Part shown: positions 42,590 to 51,545 of the stretch, in pieces
Layout of the letters: the number at the start of each line of letters is the position of its first letter
Position numbering within the stretch: position 1 is the stretch's first letter
NCBI GenBank assembly: GCA_937958995.1
Contig: CALGAP010000019.1
Location: forward strand, 1 to 64,000
Direction: 5' to 3'
Length of the DNA stretch: 64,000 nucleotides
Source of the DNA: an uncultured Chitinophagaceae bacterium
GTDB taxonomy: Bacteria > Bacteroidota > Bacteroidia > Chitinophagales > Chitinophagaceae
Position numbers and translations under genes: made by a program
Notes under the pieces: generated by a model
Database searches by the model: none
Seen by the model: only the letters and a program-made list of their open reading frames with translations
Told to the model about the DNA's origin: nothing

Positions 42590-44320
42590 ATGAAAATGAA
42601 ATATTTCCAGTTCCTTTCCTTGCTGCTGGTACTTCAAACCGGCCTGGCGCAAAATGTGGCCATCAATAATACCGGCGCAGAGCCCGATTCCAACGCCATT
42701 CTTGACATCAGCTCGGATACGAAAGGGCTGCTGATTCCCAGGATGACAACTGCTGCGCGGGAAGCCATACCCAACACGGTAGGATTGATGGTGTATGATA
42801 CAGATACCAAATCGTTCTGGTACAATGACGGTAGTGCGTGGGTAGACCTGGCGGTGGGAAAGGGCTGGGCGCTGGGAGGAAATGCGGGCACTGATCCTGC
42901 CGTTCATTTCATCGGCACTACCGATTTAAGGCCGCTCATTTTTAAAGTCAATAATGATCAGTCAGGCATAATCGATCCTGCCAGAGAAAATGTGGCGTTT
43001 GGATATGTCTCGTTAATGCTTAATTCTACGGGATCCGACAATACCGCGATTGGATACTGGGCCATGGCATCAAACACAGATGGCGTTTCTAATACAGCGA
43101 TTGGCAATACAGCCCTGGCTTGGAATACTTCAGGCATCGAGAATACTGCTGTTGGCGCTTATGCCTTGCGCTCCAATTCGACGGGTCAAAGAAATACAGG
43201 CTTGGGGTATGGCTCTCTTTTCGAAAACACTACGGGCTCAGGGAATACCGCTTTGGGGCATCTATCTTTAACATCTAATACCACAGGTTCCAATAATACC
43301 GCGGTGGGGTGGAGTGCGCTTGGTGAAAATACGATAGCTGCGCTGAATACAGCCGTTGGTTGGGAATCGATGCGATTTAGTGCCGAAGGTGGATCCAATA
43401 CGGCCCTGGGCGCACAATCTTTATTAAGAAATGCAGGAACTAATAATGTAGGGATTGGTTATTCCACATTAAGTTCGAATACAAGTGGCAGTTACAACAC
43501 GGCAGTAGGGACAGAAGCATTATATTTTAACACAACCGGCCAGGACAATGCAGCCGTGGGCTATAGGTCGATGCTTTATAATACTACGGGTTTGTATAAT
43601 GCCGGATTTGGCAATTATGCTTTTGTAAATAATGTTTCAGGTAACGGCAATGCGGGTGTGGGATATCACGCAGCAAGTCTGAACACCACGGGTTCTGATA
43701 ACGTGGCTGTTGGCATCTATGCGCTGCGTGGAAACGAAACGGGCGATGGAAATATCGCAATAGGGGCCTATGCCGATGTCGCTTCAGGTGATCTTTATAA
43801 TGCAATTGCAATCGGAAGCGACGCGGTGGTTGATCAATCCAACAAGATACGTCTTGGTAACGGCGCCATCACTGTCATAGAAGCACAGGTGCCTCTTACC
43901 ACTCCCTCCGACGGTCGTTTTAAATTCAATGTGCAGGAAGATGTGAAGGGGCTGGACTTCATCTTGAAACTTCGTCCGGTCACCTACCAGTTCAACGTGC
44001 AGCAATTTGATGAGGGATTCAGCAGGTTGACTGCGAAGAAGGACGCTGGCATAAACGAGCTTCCCCAAACCAGATTAAACTATAATGCCGCCCTGCAACA
44101 GCGCCGCATTGGCTTCATAGCGCAGGAGGTGGAGGAGGCCGCCGCGAGTGCCGGGTTCAATTTCAGCGGTCTTACCAGGCCCCAATCACCTGAGCAGCAC
44201 TACAGTCTCAGCTATGAAAGTTTTGTGGTGCCACTGGTAAAAGCCGTTCAGGAACAGCAGGAAATTATAGAAGAATTGAAAAGAGAGATAAAGGAATTGA
44301 GGGAAATGATTAAGAAATAG
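42590..44320 (+). CDS. Tail-fibre/adhesin protein with head repeats and S74 chaperone domain
   Basis: 576 residues with a signal peptide ending TGLAQ. The middle (about 130-420) consists of about a dozen degenerate 20-25-residue units of the type NTTGSDNTAVGYxALxxN, like YadA-type head repeats, which form trimeric left-handed coils. The C-terminal part is a peptidase S74 intramolecular chaperone: PSDGRFKFNVQEDVKGLDFILKLRPVTYQF with the SDxRxK dyad, RRIGFIAQEVEEAA, SYESFVVPLVKAVQEQ and a final coiled coil. In S74 proteins the chaperone assembles the trimer and then cuts itself off before this Ser. The TTG one codon upstream is not needed. Confidence 0.85.
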   Translation: MKMKYFQFLSLLLVLQTGLAQNVAINNTGAEPDSNAILDISSDTKGLLIPRMTTAAREAIPNTVGLMVYDTDTKSFWYNDGSAWVDLAVGKGWALGGNAGTDPAVHFIGTTDLRPLIFKVNNDQSGIIDPARENVAFGYVSLMLNSTGSDNTAIGYWAMASNTDGVSNTAIGNTALAWNTSGIENTAVGAYALRSNSTGQRNTGLGYGSLFENTTGSGNTALGHLSLTSNTTGSNNTAVGWSALGENTIAALNTAVGWESMRFSAEGGSNTALGAQSLLRNAGTNNVGIGYSTLSSNTSGSYNTAVGTEALYFNTTGQDNAAVGYRSMLYNTTGLYNAGFGNYAFVNNVSGNGNAGVGYHAASLNTTGSDNVAVGIYALRGNETGDGNIAIGAYADVASGDLYNAIAIGSDAVVDQSNKIRLGNGAITVIEAQVPLTTPSDGRFKFNVQEDVKGLDFILKLRPVTYQFNVQQFDEGFSRLTAKKDAGINELPQTRLNYNAALQQRRIGFIAQEVEEAAASAGFNFSGLTRPQSPEQHYSLSYESFVVPLVKAVQEQQEIIEELKREIKELREMIKK

Positions 44321-44325
44321 GGTGT

Positions 44326-44415
44326 TGGCGGAGAGAGAGGGATTCGAACCCTCGGTACGGTTGCCCGCACAACGGTTTTCGAGACCGCCCCATTCAGCCA
44401 CTCTGGCATCTCTCC
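44326..44415 (-). tRNA. tRNA-Ser(CGA)
   Basis: Reading the minus strand, the acceptor stem GGAGAGA (44415-44409) pairs with TCTCTCC (44336-44330). The anticodon stem GCGGT/ACCGT encloses loop CTCGAAA with anticodon CGA. A long variable arm marks it as class II, and the T arm is GAGGG-TTCGAAT-CCCTC. The discriminator is G and CCA is encoded (44328-44326). It reads the serine codon UCG. Confidence 0.97.
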
Positions 44416-44423
44416 GGGGGCCG

Positions 44424-44431
44424 CAAAGGTA
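44424..44431 (-). promoter_or_regulatory. -7 box TACCTTTG of the tRNA-Ser gene
   Basis: On the minus strand a perfect TAnnTTTG box ends eight bases before the first base of the tRNA, the expected place for transcription to start at or just before the mature 5' end. Confidence 0.55.
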
Positions 44432-44510
44432 AAACTTTATTGGTAACGGTTGCTTGTTTTTCACGTGCGATTTTCGTAATTTACTAGCATCGCTCACCAA
44501 AACACGCCGT

Positions 44511-44948
44511 ATGAATAAAAAAGTCGCGGATATCCTCCTTCGCAAAGGAAGCAATATCACCACTGTTAAGCCTGGATCCACGGTGCTTCAGGCCCTCGAG
44601 ATCATGGCCCAGCAGAATATTGGCTCGGTAGTCGTGATGGACAACGGGAAATACCTGGGTATTATGACAGAAAGGGATTACAGCCGTAAAGTGGTACTCA
44701 AAGGAAAATCTTCTACCGACACCCCCGTGGAGGAAATTATGACCAGCGACCTGCCGCCGGTAAGTCCCAACGACAGCATTGACCACTGTATGCAACTGAT
44801 GAGTGATAAACATATCCGCTATCTGCCTGTGTTTGAAGGCGATCATATGATCGGCATTTTGTCTATCAACGACGTGGTGACCGAAACCATCCTCTCGCAG
44901 GAGGAAACCATTTCGCAGCTAAAAGATTATTTGCATTCAAGCTTATAA
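44511..44948 (+). CDS. CBS-domain pair protein
   Basis: A 145-residue cytoplasmic protein made of two CBS motifs and nothing else: KVADILLRKGSNITTVKPGSTVLQALEIMAQQNIGSVVVMDNGKYLGIMTERDY (first) and VEEIMTSDLPPVSPNDSIDHCMQLMSDKHIRYLPVFEGDHMIGILSINDVV (second). Such stand-alone pairs bind adenine nucleotides (AMP, ATP, NAD, SAM) and regulate partner proteins. The ATG at 44511 is chosen; an earlier in-frame ATG at 44454 would add 19 residues unlike the family. It is followed by a terminator, so it is monocistronic. Confidence 0.9.
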   Translation: MNKKVADILLRKGSNITTVKPGSTVLQALEIMAQQNIGSVVVMDNGKYLGIMTERDYSRKVVLKGKSSTDTPVEEIMTSDLPPVSPNDSIDHCMQLMSDKHIRYLPVFEGDHMIGILSINDVVTETILSQEETISQLKDYLHSSL

Positions 44949-44953
44949 ACAGC

Positions 44954-44978
44954 AAGGAGGCCCTGGGCCTCCTTTAAA
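44954..44978 (+). terminator. Terminator after the CBS gene
   Basis: AAGGAGGCCC and GGGCCTCCTT form a perfect 10-bp stem around a minimal loop, followed by TTAAAAATA, six bases after the stop codon. Confidence 0.8.
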
Positions 44979-45033
44979 AATATTCAATCCTCAATTAGTT
45001 GTTGTCTGCTGATTGTCGTTTATTTATTCCCCA

Positions 45034-45411
45034 CTATTTCCCTTTCCCTTTTGCCTTCTCCTCATTTTCCTTCATCCTCACCTTCACCATTTTCTTCACA
45101 AAGGCCAGCGGCAGTTTTTTATCCAGCGGAAACTGCACCGTTCCCTTCGAAGTACGATAGCCCATCTTCTCAGCCTCAGCCCTTATAGACGCGGGCAGGG
45201 GATAAAAACCAATATGCGATTTGAAGGCCGCAAAATATACCACTGGTCCGTTTTGCTTATAGGCCGGTATATTGTAGCTGATGCATTCTTCGGCCTTCGG
45301 TGCAACGGCTTTAATAGTGCTCCGCAACTCCTGCAACATAGCCTGCACAGGTTTCGGAAATTCGCGGATATATTGATCCACGGTTTCATATTTTACTTTG
45401 GTGGCTTGCAT
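45034..45411 (-). CDS. DUF1801 family protein
   Basis: A 125-residue cytoplasmic protein. From the ATG at 45411 it begins MQATKVKYETVDQYIREFP and carries the family pattern LQELRSTIKAVAPKAEECISYNIPAYKQNGPVVYFAAFKSHIGFYP and GTVQFPLDKKLP, then a basic Lys-rich tail. An earlier ATG would overlap the upstream gene by 100 bases and adds 36 unrelated residues. DUF1801 proteins (YdhG/YjhX-like fold) have no firm function. It is separated by four bases from the SRPBCC gene and is in its operon. Confidence 0.85.
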   Translation of the reverse strand: MQATKVKYETVDQYIREFPKPVQAMLQELRSTIKAVAPKAEECISYNIPAYKQNGPVVYFAAFKSHIGFYPLPASIRAEAEKMGYRTSKGTVQFPLDKKLPLAFVKKMVKVRMKENEEKAKGKGK

Positions 45412-45415
45412 AGTG

Positions 45416-45847
45416 TTATTTTGACTCCACGTATTTTTTGTAATTATCAAGAATTGCCTGCCAGCCTGCGCGCTGGAACTCGACGGGATTTTCATTCTCA
45501 GGATCGAAACGCTGCACAATCTTGGTATTGTTGCCTTCAGGAATAAAATCTACCACCACTTTTCTGCCATCGCTCATGGTGTATTGAATATGTTTGTGTG
45601 GCACTACTTCGTCGTATACTGATTCTATTACAAAACCCGCGCTGCCATCCCTTGCTTCCATGCGGCATTTATATATGCCTCCTTTGCGCAAATCGTTTTG
45701 TGCCCAGGGCGTATGCCAGGTTGCCAGGTCGGCTGAACACCATTGCGTGATATCTTCGGGCGTGTTCCATATTTTCCAGGCTTTCTCTGGAGTGGCATTT
45801 ACAGTGGTTTCTATGGTTACCGGCGTAAGTGTCTTTGATGCTTCCAT
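45416..45847 (-). CDS. SRPBCC family protein (AHSA1-like)
   Basis: A 143-residue protein with the START-like helix-grip fold of the Activator-of-Hsp90-ATPase-homologue group. The motifs are TPVTIETTVNATPEKAWKIWNTPEDITQWCSA near the N-terminus, the central ESVYDEVVPHKHIQYTMSDGRKVVVDF and the C-terminal helix NPVEFQRAGWQAILDNYKKYVES. These proteins bind hydrophobic ligands; no ligand can be assigned. It is paired with the DUF1801 gene, an association common in soil Bacteroidota, often in stress or adaptation operons. Confidence 0.88.
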   Translation of the reverse strand: MEASKTLTPVTIETTVNATPEKAWKIWNTPEDITQWCSADLATWHTPWAQNDLRKGGIYKCRMEARDGSAGFVIESVYDEVVPHKHIQYTMSDGRKVVVDFIPEGNNTKIVQRFDPENENPVEFQRAGWQAILDNYKKYVESK

Positions 45848-45954
45848 GACTCAGTTTTTTAGCAAATGATTAATTCGTATTGACAATGTAAAAGTAGCCG
45901 GAGTTATTTACCCCGGCACTGTGCGATTGCGACTAATTGAAGGGCAAGTTGCGA

Positions 45955-47580
45955 CTATGGCCTGCCTGCGACAAAAAGACCACCCTGGTTCCAGGCAGGA
46001 CGCGCTGTAGTCTGAGCCACGGAATAACTGATCAGGAAATTGAGCTGCACATATGTTTTGGCTGCTGTAAAGTTGAAAATGCCATCTATGCCATCAGCGG
46101 GACGATGGTAATATTTGGCGCGCCATTGCCGCACAAAGGGCACCAGGCTCTCGCCCGTACTCGTTTTGTTGCCATATTTGATATGCAGCGCGGGTATTCC
46201 ATTTAACACAAAACTGAACTGATCACTTCGCACAAAACGATTCTCATTCGGCTCGGGATCTTCTTCCACTTCAAGACCCAGTTGCGAGGCTGCAAATTGT
46301 ACATTATTCATCAGGCTGGAATGTTCCGCTCCCAGCGGCACCACAGAAAGCAAGGGAGCGATCAGGGTGGGCATATCGGTATTTACATTAGCAACAATCG
46401 ATGATTGTGGAACCGTAGGATTGCTGGCAAAATAAGAAGAACCCAGCAGTCCCATTTCTTCCGCCGTCACCATCACAATCAATATCGATCGTTTGGGTTT
46501 TACACCGGGCGATTTATAAATGCGGGCAATTTCAAGCAGCGATGCCACGCCCGAAGCATTATCGTGCGCACCGTTGTAAATGCTGTCGCCATCTACCGGT
46601 CTTCCAACACCCACATGATCGAGATGCGCGGTATGCACCACGTATTCATTTTTCAGTTCCTTATCACTGCCGGGAATCAGGCCGATCACATTATAGCTTT
46701 CAATATCGGTGTGCGAAGTCTTATATCCCGCATGCAGCGTGAAATTGGTTTCGAAAGAAGAGGGCTTTTTATTCCTGATATCGTTCAGTACCTGCGACAA
46801 TTTTTTTCCGCTATTGGAAAAAATGCGGTTCAGCAAATTCCGCGTGCCGGTCATCACAATATTGAGGTCGCCCCTGAAGCCGGAGTATGCTGCAGTTTTA
46901 TCAGTATTCGTCGCCACATTGGTGTGCACCACCAGGTTGGGATTATATCTGCCCGATGAGGCGGTATTTACTACAATAACGCCGAGGGCTCCCTTCGAAA
47001 ATGCAGTTTTATATTTATTTCCAACATTCGACAAAATCGCGGTAGTAGTATTAGAAAAACCCTGTGGCGCGCCGCTCATGACCACCACAATTTTACCTTT
47101 TACTTCTATGCCTTCATAATCTGAATAAATGTTTGGTGCATCGATACCATAACCTGCGAACGCCACTTTACCTTCCGCCGAAGTATTTTCTTTCAGTGGA
47201 TGCGGCGTCGGGATAAAATCGCGGGAGAAAAGCAACGAGTCTACATTACCGTCTTTATCCTTCAGGCAGGCAAAGGCAGAACTGTTGTCGACGATTGATT
47301 TTCTTATCAGCAGTTTCTGCGTATAGCTGCCCGCTTCGCCACCGGGCGCCACGCCCATTTTCTTAAACTGGTCTACCACGTAATCCACAGCCATCTGGTA
47401 GCCTTCGGTACCCGGCAACCGGCCTTTCAGTTTATCATCGGCCAGGTAAGCAATATGCGACCGGATGGTATTGGTATCGATCCGGTTCATAGCATTGCGA
47501 ACATCTTTTGTGATGGTTACCTGCTGCGCTTGTGCATGACAGCAGGCAAAAACGATGAGGGGTAAGATTAGCTTTTTCAT
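45955..47580 (-). CDS. M28 family zinc aminopeptidase with PA domain, exported
   Basis: A 541-residue exported metallopeptidase; the signal peptide ends CHAQAQ. A protease-associated insertion is at about 150-270 (VAFAGYGIDAPNIYSDYEGIEVKGKIVVVMSG). The M28 catalytic domain (about 300-520) has His319 in TAHLDHVGVG, Asp in YNGAHDNASGVASLLEIAR, Glu-Glu in MVTAEEMGLLGS, and later Asp and His ligands (NVNTDMP, LHIKYG). It would remove N-terminal residues from peptides in the periplasm or outside. It lies 16 bases after the CHAT gene on the same strand, so it may be the last gene of the sigma-TPR-CHAT operon. Confidence 0.88.
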   Translation of the reverse strand: MKKLILPLIVFACCHAQAQQVTITKDVRNAMNRIDTNTIRSHIAYLADDKLKGRLPGTEGYQMAVDYVVDQFKKMGVAPGGEAGSYTQKLLIRKSIVDNSSAFACLKDKDGNVDSLLFSRDFIPTPHPLKENTSAEGKVAFAGYGIDAPNIYSDYEGIEVKGKIVVVMSGAPQGFSNTTTAILSNVGNKYKTAFSKGALGVIVVNTASSGRYNPNLVVHTNVATNTDKTAAYSGFRGDLNIVMTGTRNLLNRIFSNSGKKLSQVLNDIRNKKPSSFETNFTLHAGYKTSHTDIESYNVIGLIPGSDKELKNEYVVHTAHLDHVGVGRPVDGDSIYNGAHDNASGVASLLEIARIYKSPGVKPKRSILIVMVTAEEMGLLGSSYFASNPTVPQSSIVANVNTDMPTLIAPLLSVVPLGAEHSSLMNNVQFAASQLGLEVEEDPEPNENRFVRSDQFSFVLNGIPALHIKYGNKTSTGESLVPFVRQWRAKYYHRPADGIDGIFNFTAAKTYVQLNFLISYSVAQTTARPAWNQGGLFVAGRP

Positions 47581-47596
47581 GGAGAGAAAGTTACTA

Positions 47597-50500
47597 CTAT
47601 TTAGTAGTTTGTCGCAACAAAAACCGCAATGCCAACCCGCCCACCAGCATTATTCCAAATCCCATACCTGCCATCACCCACAGGTTATTTTTCGTGGTCA
47701 CCACCGCCTGGCTGTCGCCCACCAGCGTCATGCCTGCCCAGAAATAAGGATGCGCAAGATTGGAAGGCGCTTTGCGCAGGTATTCGATTTTAGCTTTTTG
47801 CAGCGCCGCGCCTTTGGTCATTCCCCGGGAGAGGTATTTGTAAAAAAGTGTGACCACTTCTGCGCTGGTTTTTTCATCCACTTTCCATAATGTCATCACC
47901 ACAGAGGGACAACCCGCGTACATGAAGCTATGCGCCAGTGAAATCACGCCCTCGCCCTCGCGCCATTGACCCGTACCTGTTTCGCAGGCATTCAGTACGG
48001 CCAGGTTGGCGTTCAGGTTCATGCCATAGATTTCATAGGCGTGCAGGTAGCCGTCGTCATTCGACGTGCTGTCTTCCGCAGTGGGCTTGGCTAAGAAAAA
48101 CCTGGAAAGAATGGGAGAGACGTTGTTGATCTCGGCATGCGTGCCCAGGTGTAAAATTCGGTAGTCACTTGCGCGTTGTTTAAAACTGCTTTCGAGCGCA
48201 TCGTGCTCGCTAAGCAAATCTGTTTTGATAAAACGGCTGATCTGTTTTGCCGCTTTAAAGGTAAATGGCTGACGAATCAGCATCAGGTATTGATTATCGG
48301 CCAGCATATCGTCAGCAACGCGTTTGCGGTAGGCCGCTTTCATTTCATCGGAGAATACAGGCGTAATGAGCAGCGCCTTTTCCGTTTGCTGCCGCTGCGC
48401 GTAGTTATAGTGCAACGCGCTGGTGGCGGAAAGCAGGGTGGAGATTTCATATTGCTTTACCAGGTAAGGCATGGACTCAAAGCCATTGATCTTGCCCGAA
48501 CTGATCAGTACTTCAAAATTCAGGTAGTGCAATTCGTCGTCGGGTACGATGAACAATTTATTACCGAGCAAAACTTTTTTTGCGGGGGCTACCAGCTGGG
48601 AGTAAAGACGGTAAGCCGGCCGTGCAAAATCCTCGGGTGAGAGGTTATATAATTCTCTTATTAAAGCAACATCGTGCAGCACATTGCGCGGCATGCGATG
48701 TACGCGGAAATGCTTTTTATTGATGATAAAAAGAAACACTGCATCATTCGTCACAGTGTAATGCAGCATGGTCTCGCCGTTTTTCAACAGCTCATTCCTG
48801 ATCTCGTCAATCGTTGCAGCTTTCATCCTATACTTCAGGCTCGCCGCGGCAGAATTTGATTTCAGCAATTTTTCCTGGAAACGGTAATACGATTCCATGG
48901 CGGCGCTGAGCAGTGTGAGCAGCGAATCATTCTTGCCGCCTTCGTCCAGGTATTGTGTGTTCAGCTGACTGATACGTTTGCGCCAATGCAGGTCTTCCCG
49001 GGTGGCAGCATCCTGCACATTGGCCGCGGCATCGATCAGCACGTTGTTTGAGGCCAATCTCAACAGCAGGCTCTTGCTTGTTTCACTGAACGCAAATGCT
49101 TTCTCCAGCCATTGCGGGTTTTTGTCCTGCACGTGCATTTGCCAGCAGGCTTCTACAGCGGCATCGTAAATGTACTTGTGTTTGGAAGCAAGCTGAATAA
49201 GCGAAGCCTGCGTTCTGATAGCAGGTAAGATTTTTTCCAGGTAACTGCTGTAGTTCCCGGCCAGTTGCTGAATACGCCGAAGATGCGAGCTGTTATTATT
49301 TTTCCTGAAAAGTGCCGATTCTATATTGGCCCGGTTCTGAATGTATTGTATGATGAAGTGATTGTAGGGCAATTGATCCATCCAATTTCCTTCGGGCAAT
49401 TGCTTTAGCTGCAGCAGTTCAAGAAACACGCTGTCTGAATAACACATGGCCATTTCGGGCTCCCCCTTATCGAGCCAGGCTACGCTGATCTTATTCAACT
49501 GCCCGGCAATGACGATATGGCCAGGTTGATAAATCTTGCGGTATTGGCGCAGGCTCTGCTGAATCAATGCAAATCCTTCATCAAAGCGGTTCAGTTTGGT
49601 ATACGCTTCGCCCAGGGTGGTGCGCGTGGCTTCTGCCGTCAACACGCTGCTTTTTTGATTGGGTAAAGTGCGTTGATAATATTTTGCCGCCTCGGCATAT
49701 TGCTGACGATCAAAGAGCAGATCGCCATAGAGGGTTTCTACATAGGCGAGGTTCAGTTTGTCGTTGGGCTCTTTTTGCAATTGTATGCGCAGCGCGCGTT
49801 GGAAGAGACTGTCTGCCGCTTCAAAATCCTTTATCATTCGCTTCAGGTTGGCCAGATGCGCGAGCGGACGCACCAGTCCAACACCATCAGGACCATAATT
49901 CATAGTGTGCAGCCGCAAGGCTTTTTCATAGTATTCATTGGCCAGTTGCCATTCCCCAATAGCTTCGTACAATTTTCCCATATTATTGAATCCTATGGAT
50001 AGCAGGTGCGGGTTGCCGTTTTTCCTGAAAGCATCCTGCGTGATGGCAACCATTTGCTGGCGATGATGCAGCGCCTCATCGGTGCGGTACATGGTTTCAT
50101 AAAGGGTGCCGAGATCATTATGCGCCAGCGCGCGACTGGTATGCAGGGGAGGAAGATGTTTGTTGACCAGGCGTTGCATTTCCAGCGCATATTTTTCTGC
50201 TTCGTCTAATTTGCCCGCGTCGTGGGCCAGGTACATCAAGGTCTGAAACACACTGGTCAGCATCTGCTCGTCTTTTCCGTACATGGCTTCGATCATGCTG
50301 CGCGATTTTTCTCCAAAAACAATTCCTTCATCAAGCTCCTGCAGGTTCAGGTGCATCCAGGCAATATTGTTATACAATTTTGCATAAGTATCATTGGGCG
50401 GTGCGTTGGAGGGAATGCGTTTGAGCGCGTCGTTGAAATATTTTTTTCCTTCAAGAGCAGCGGAATTGTTAACCAGTATTTGTCCTTTCTTATTCAAAGC

Positions 50501-50806
50501 TGCTACAGCAGCAATGCTTTCAAAAGGAAGTTGCGGCAAATAGAAGAGTGCGCTGTCAATAGTGGCAAGTCCCCGGCTGACACTCACTTCATACCAGGCC
50601 ATGTGCGCCTTTTGCGTATAGGCAACCACCAGGCTATCTGTCTGGCCGGTAATTCGGAAATAATCGATCGCCTGCTGCATATAAATCCAGGCGCTGTCTT
50701 TCTTTTGTGCATCGTAGGCTTCGACGGCTTTTTTATAGCTGCCGGCTTGCGCCATCACGATGTGAACGGAAAGTATGAAAAGCAAAAAGAAAAAAACACG
50801 CTGCAT
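47597..50806 (-). CDS. TPR-CHAT caspase-like protease, exported and membrane-anchored
   Basis: 1069 residues from the ATG at 50806 (MQRVFFFLLFILSVHIVMAQ, a signal peptide); an ATG 63 bases upstream would overlap the preceding gene. Residues about 25-560 are tetratricopeptide repeats (for example NNMGKLYEAIGEWQLANEYYEKALRLH). The C-terminal CHAT domain (about 700-1040) has the His890 motif LHLGTHAEI and the Cys941 motif LNACETGTG, a complete caspase-like dyad, and ends in HPYFWAGMTLVGD. A final helix (about 1045-1065) would anchor it in a membrane. The protease domain would be on the periplasmic side. It is the third gene after the ECF sigma factor. Confidence 0.88.
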   Translation of the reverse strand: MQRVFFFLLFILSVHIVMAQAGSYKKAVEAYDAQKKDSAWIYMQQAIDYFRITGQTDSLVVAYTQKAHMAWYEVSVSRGLATIDSALFYLPQLPFESIAAVAALNKKGQILVNNSAALEGKKYFNDALKRIPSNAPPNDTYAKLYNNIAWMHLNLQELDEGIVFGEKSRSMIEAMYGKDEQMLTSVFQTLMYLAHDAGKLDEAEKYALEMQRLVNKHLPPLHTSRALAHNDLGTLYETMYRTDEALHHRQQMVAITQDAFRKNGNPHLLSIGFNNMGKLYEAIGEWQLANEYYEKALRLHTMNYGPDGVGLVRPLAHLANLKRMIKDFEAADSLFQRALRIQLQKEPNDKLNLAYVETLYGDLLFDRQQYAEAAKYYQRTLPNQKSSVLTAEATRTTLGEAYTKLNRFDEGFALIQQSLRQYRKIYQPGHIVIAGQLNKISVAWLDKGEPEMAMCYSDSVFLELLQLKQLPEGNWMDQLPYNHFIIQYIQNRANIESALFRKNNNSSHLRRIQQLAGNYSSYLEKILPAIRTQASLIQLASKHKYIYDAAVEACWQMHVQDKNPQWLEKAFAFSETSKSLLLRLASNNVLIDAAANVQDAATREDLHWRKRISQLNTQYLDEGGKNDSLLTLLSAAMESYYRFQEKLLKSNSAAASLKYRMKAATIDEIRNELLKNGETMLHYTVTNDAVFLFIINKKHFRVHRMPRNVLHDVALIRELYNLSPEDFARPAYRLYSQLVAPAKKVLLGNKLFIVPDDELHYLNFEVLISSGKINGFESMPYLVKQYEISTLLSATSALHYNYAQRQQTEKALLITPVFSDEMKAAYRKRVADDMLADNQYLMLIRQPFTFKAAKQISRFIKTDLLSEHDALESSFKQRASDYRILHLGTHAEINNVSPILSRFFLAKPTAEDSTSNDDGYLHAYEIYGMNLNANLAVLNACETGTGQWREGEGVISLAHSFMYAGCPSVVMTLWKVDEKTSAEVVTLFYKYLSRGMTKGAALQKAKIEYLRKAPSNLAHPYFWAGMTLVGDSQAVVTTKNNLWVMAGMGFGIMLVGGLALRFLLRQTTK

Positions 50807-50816
50807 GAACTTCGGT

Positions 50817-51545
50817 TTAGGGTGTTTGCTCCATGGCTGGTTCTGACAATAATTTGCTGGCCTGCTCATTGCCGGGAATGGTTTTTAACCAGCGGGCGGC
50901 ATTGGCTTTGTCGCCGAGTTTGATATACACGAGCGACAAATACCAGGCGGCGCGCTCGCGCAGGGCGCTGTTCTCATTTTCTGCTACAGGCTGCAGGCGG
51001 CTTGCGGCTTCATTGTATTCTGAAATATGAATATGCGCCATCCCCATATAGTATTGAAGCGTGTCGCTGAGTCCTTTTTCGCGGCCGAGCGAATCCCATT
51101 TGGCAATGGCATCGTTAAACTGACCTTCCTTATAGCTCACCATGCCGTCGTAAAATGTGTAGGCATCGGTACTGCTCATTACCACGGGCAAACCAGGATC
51201 GGGTTGATAGTAGCGTGCATACAGATCTTTTTCCCCCGATTGTTGAATAATGAACCACACCGCGCTGCCGGCAATCAGTATGATGGCTGCGGCCACGGCT
51301 AATTTTCTCCAGTTAATCATCGGGCGCACCACGGCTTTCTCTGCGAAAGGTTGGGTGGAGAGATAAGCGCCCACTTCTGCAGTGGCCATTAGTTTGCGTT
51401 GCAACTCCACTTCGATGCGCAATGATTCATCAGCGTTCATTTCCTGCTCAAAAGCCTGTTGCGCGGCTGCGTCCATATGTCCCAGCAGGTAAGCTTCGAT
51501 GCGCCCGAAGGTAGCCTGGTCTATTTCTTTTCTATATTCCGCCAT
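50817..51545 (-). CDS. Membrane TPR protein, probable anti-sigma partner
   Basis: A 242-residue single-span protein. The cytoplasmic part (about 1-75) is helical: TFGRIEAYLLGHMDAAAQQAFEQEMNADESLRIEVELQRKLM, as in anti-sigma factors that lack the zinc motif. One membrane helix lies at about 80-100 (LAVAAAIILIAGSAVWFII). The periplasmic part (about 125-235) has TPR units (FYDGMVSYKEGQFNDAIAKWDSL, YYMGMAHIHISEYNEAASRL). Its start overlaps the sigma gene end by 14 bases and it is followed after ten bases by the CHAT gene start, a typical arrangement for a sigma/anti-sigma pair. The anti-sigma role is inference. Confidence 0.72.
   Translation of the reverse strand: MAEYRKEIDQATFGRIEAYLLGHMDAAAQQAFEQEMNADESLRIEVELQRKLMATAEVGAYLSTQPFAEKAVVRPMINWRKLAVAAAIILIAGSAVWFIIQQSGEKDLYARYYQPDPGLPVVMSSTDAYTFYDGMVSYKEGQFNDAIAKWDSLGREKGLSDTLQYYMGMAHIHISEYNEAASRLQPVAENENSALRERAAWYLSLVYIKLGDKANAARWLKTIPGNEQASKLLSEPAMEQTP

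Noticed and set aside
43000..43800. Regularly spaced repeats that could suggest a CRISPR-like array
   Set aside because: They are degenerate, in frame and translate into head-type repeats of an adhesin; there are no constant direct repeats with unique spacers.
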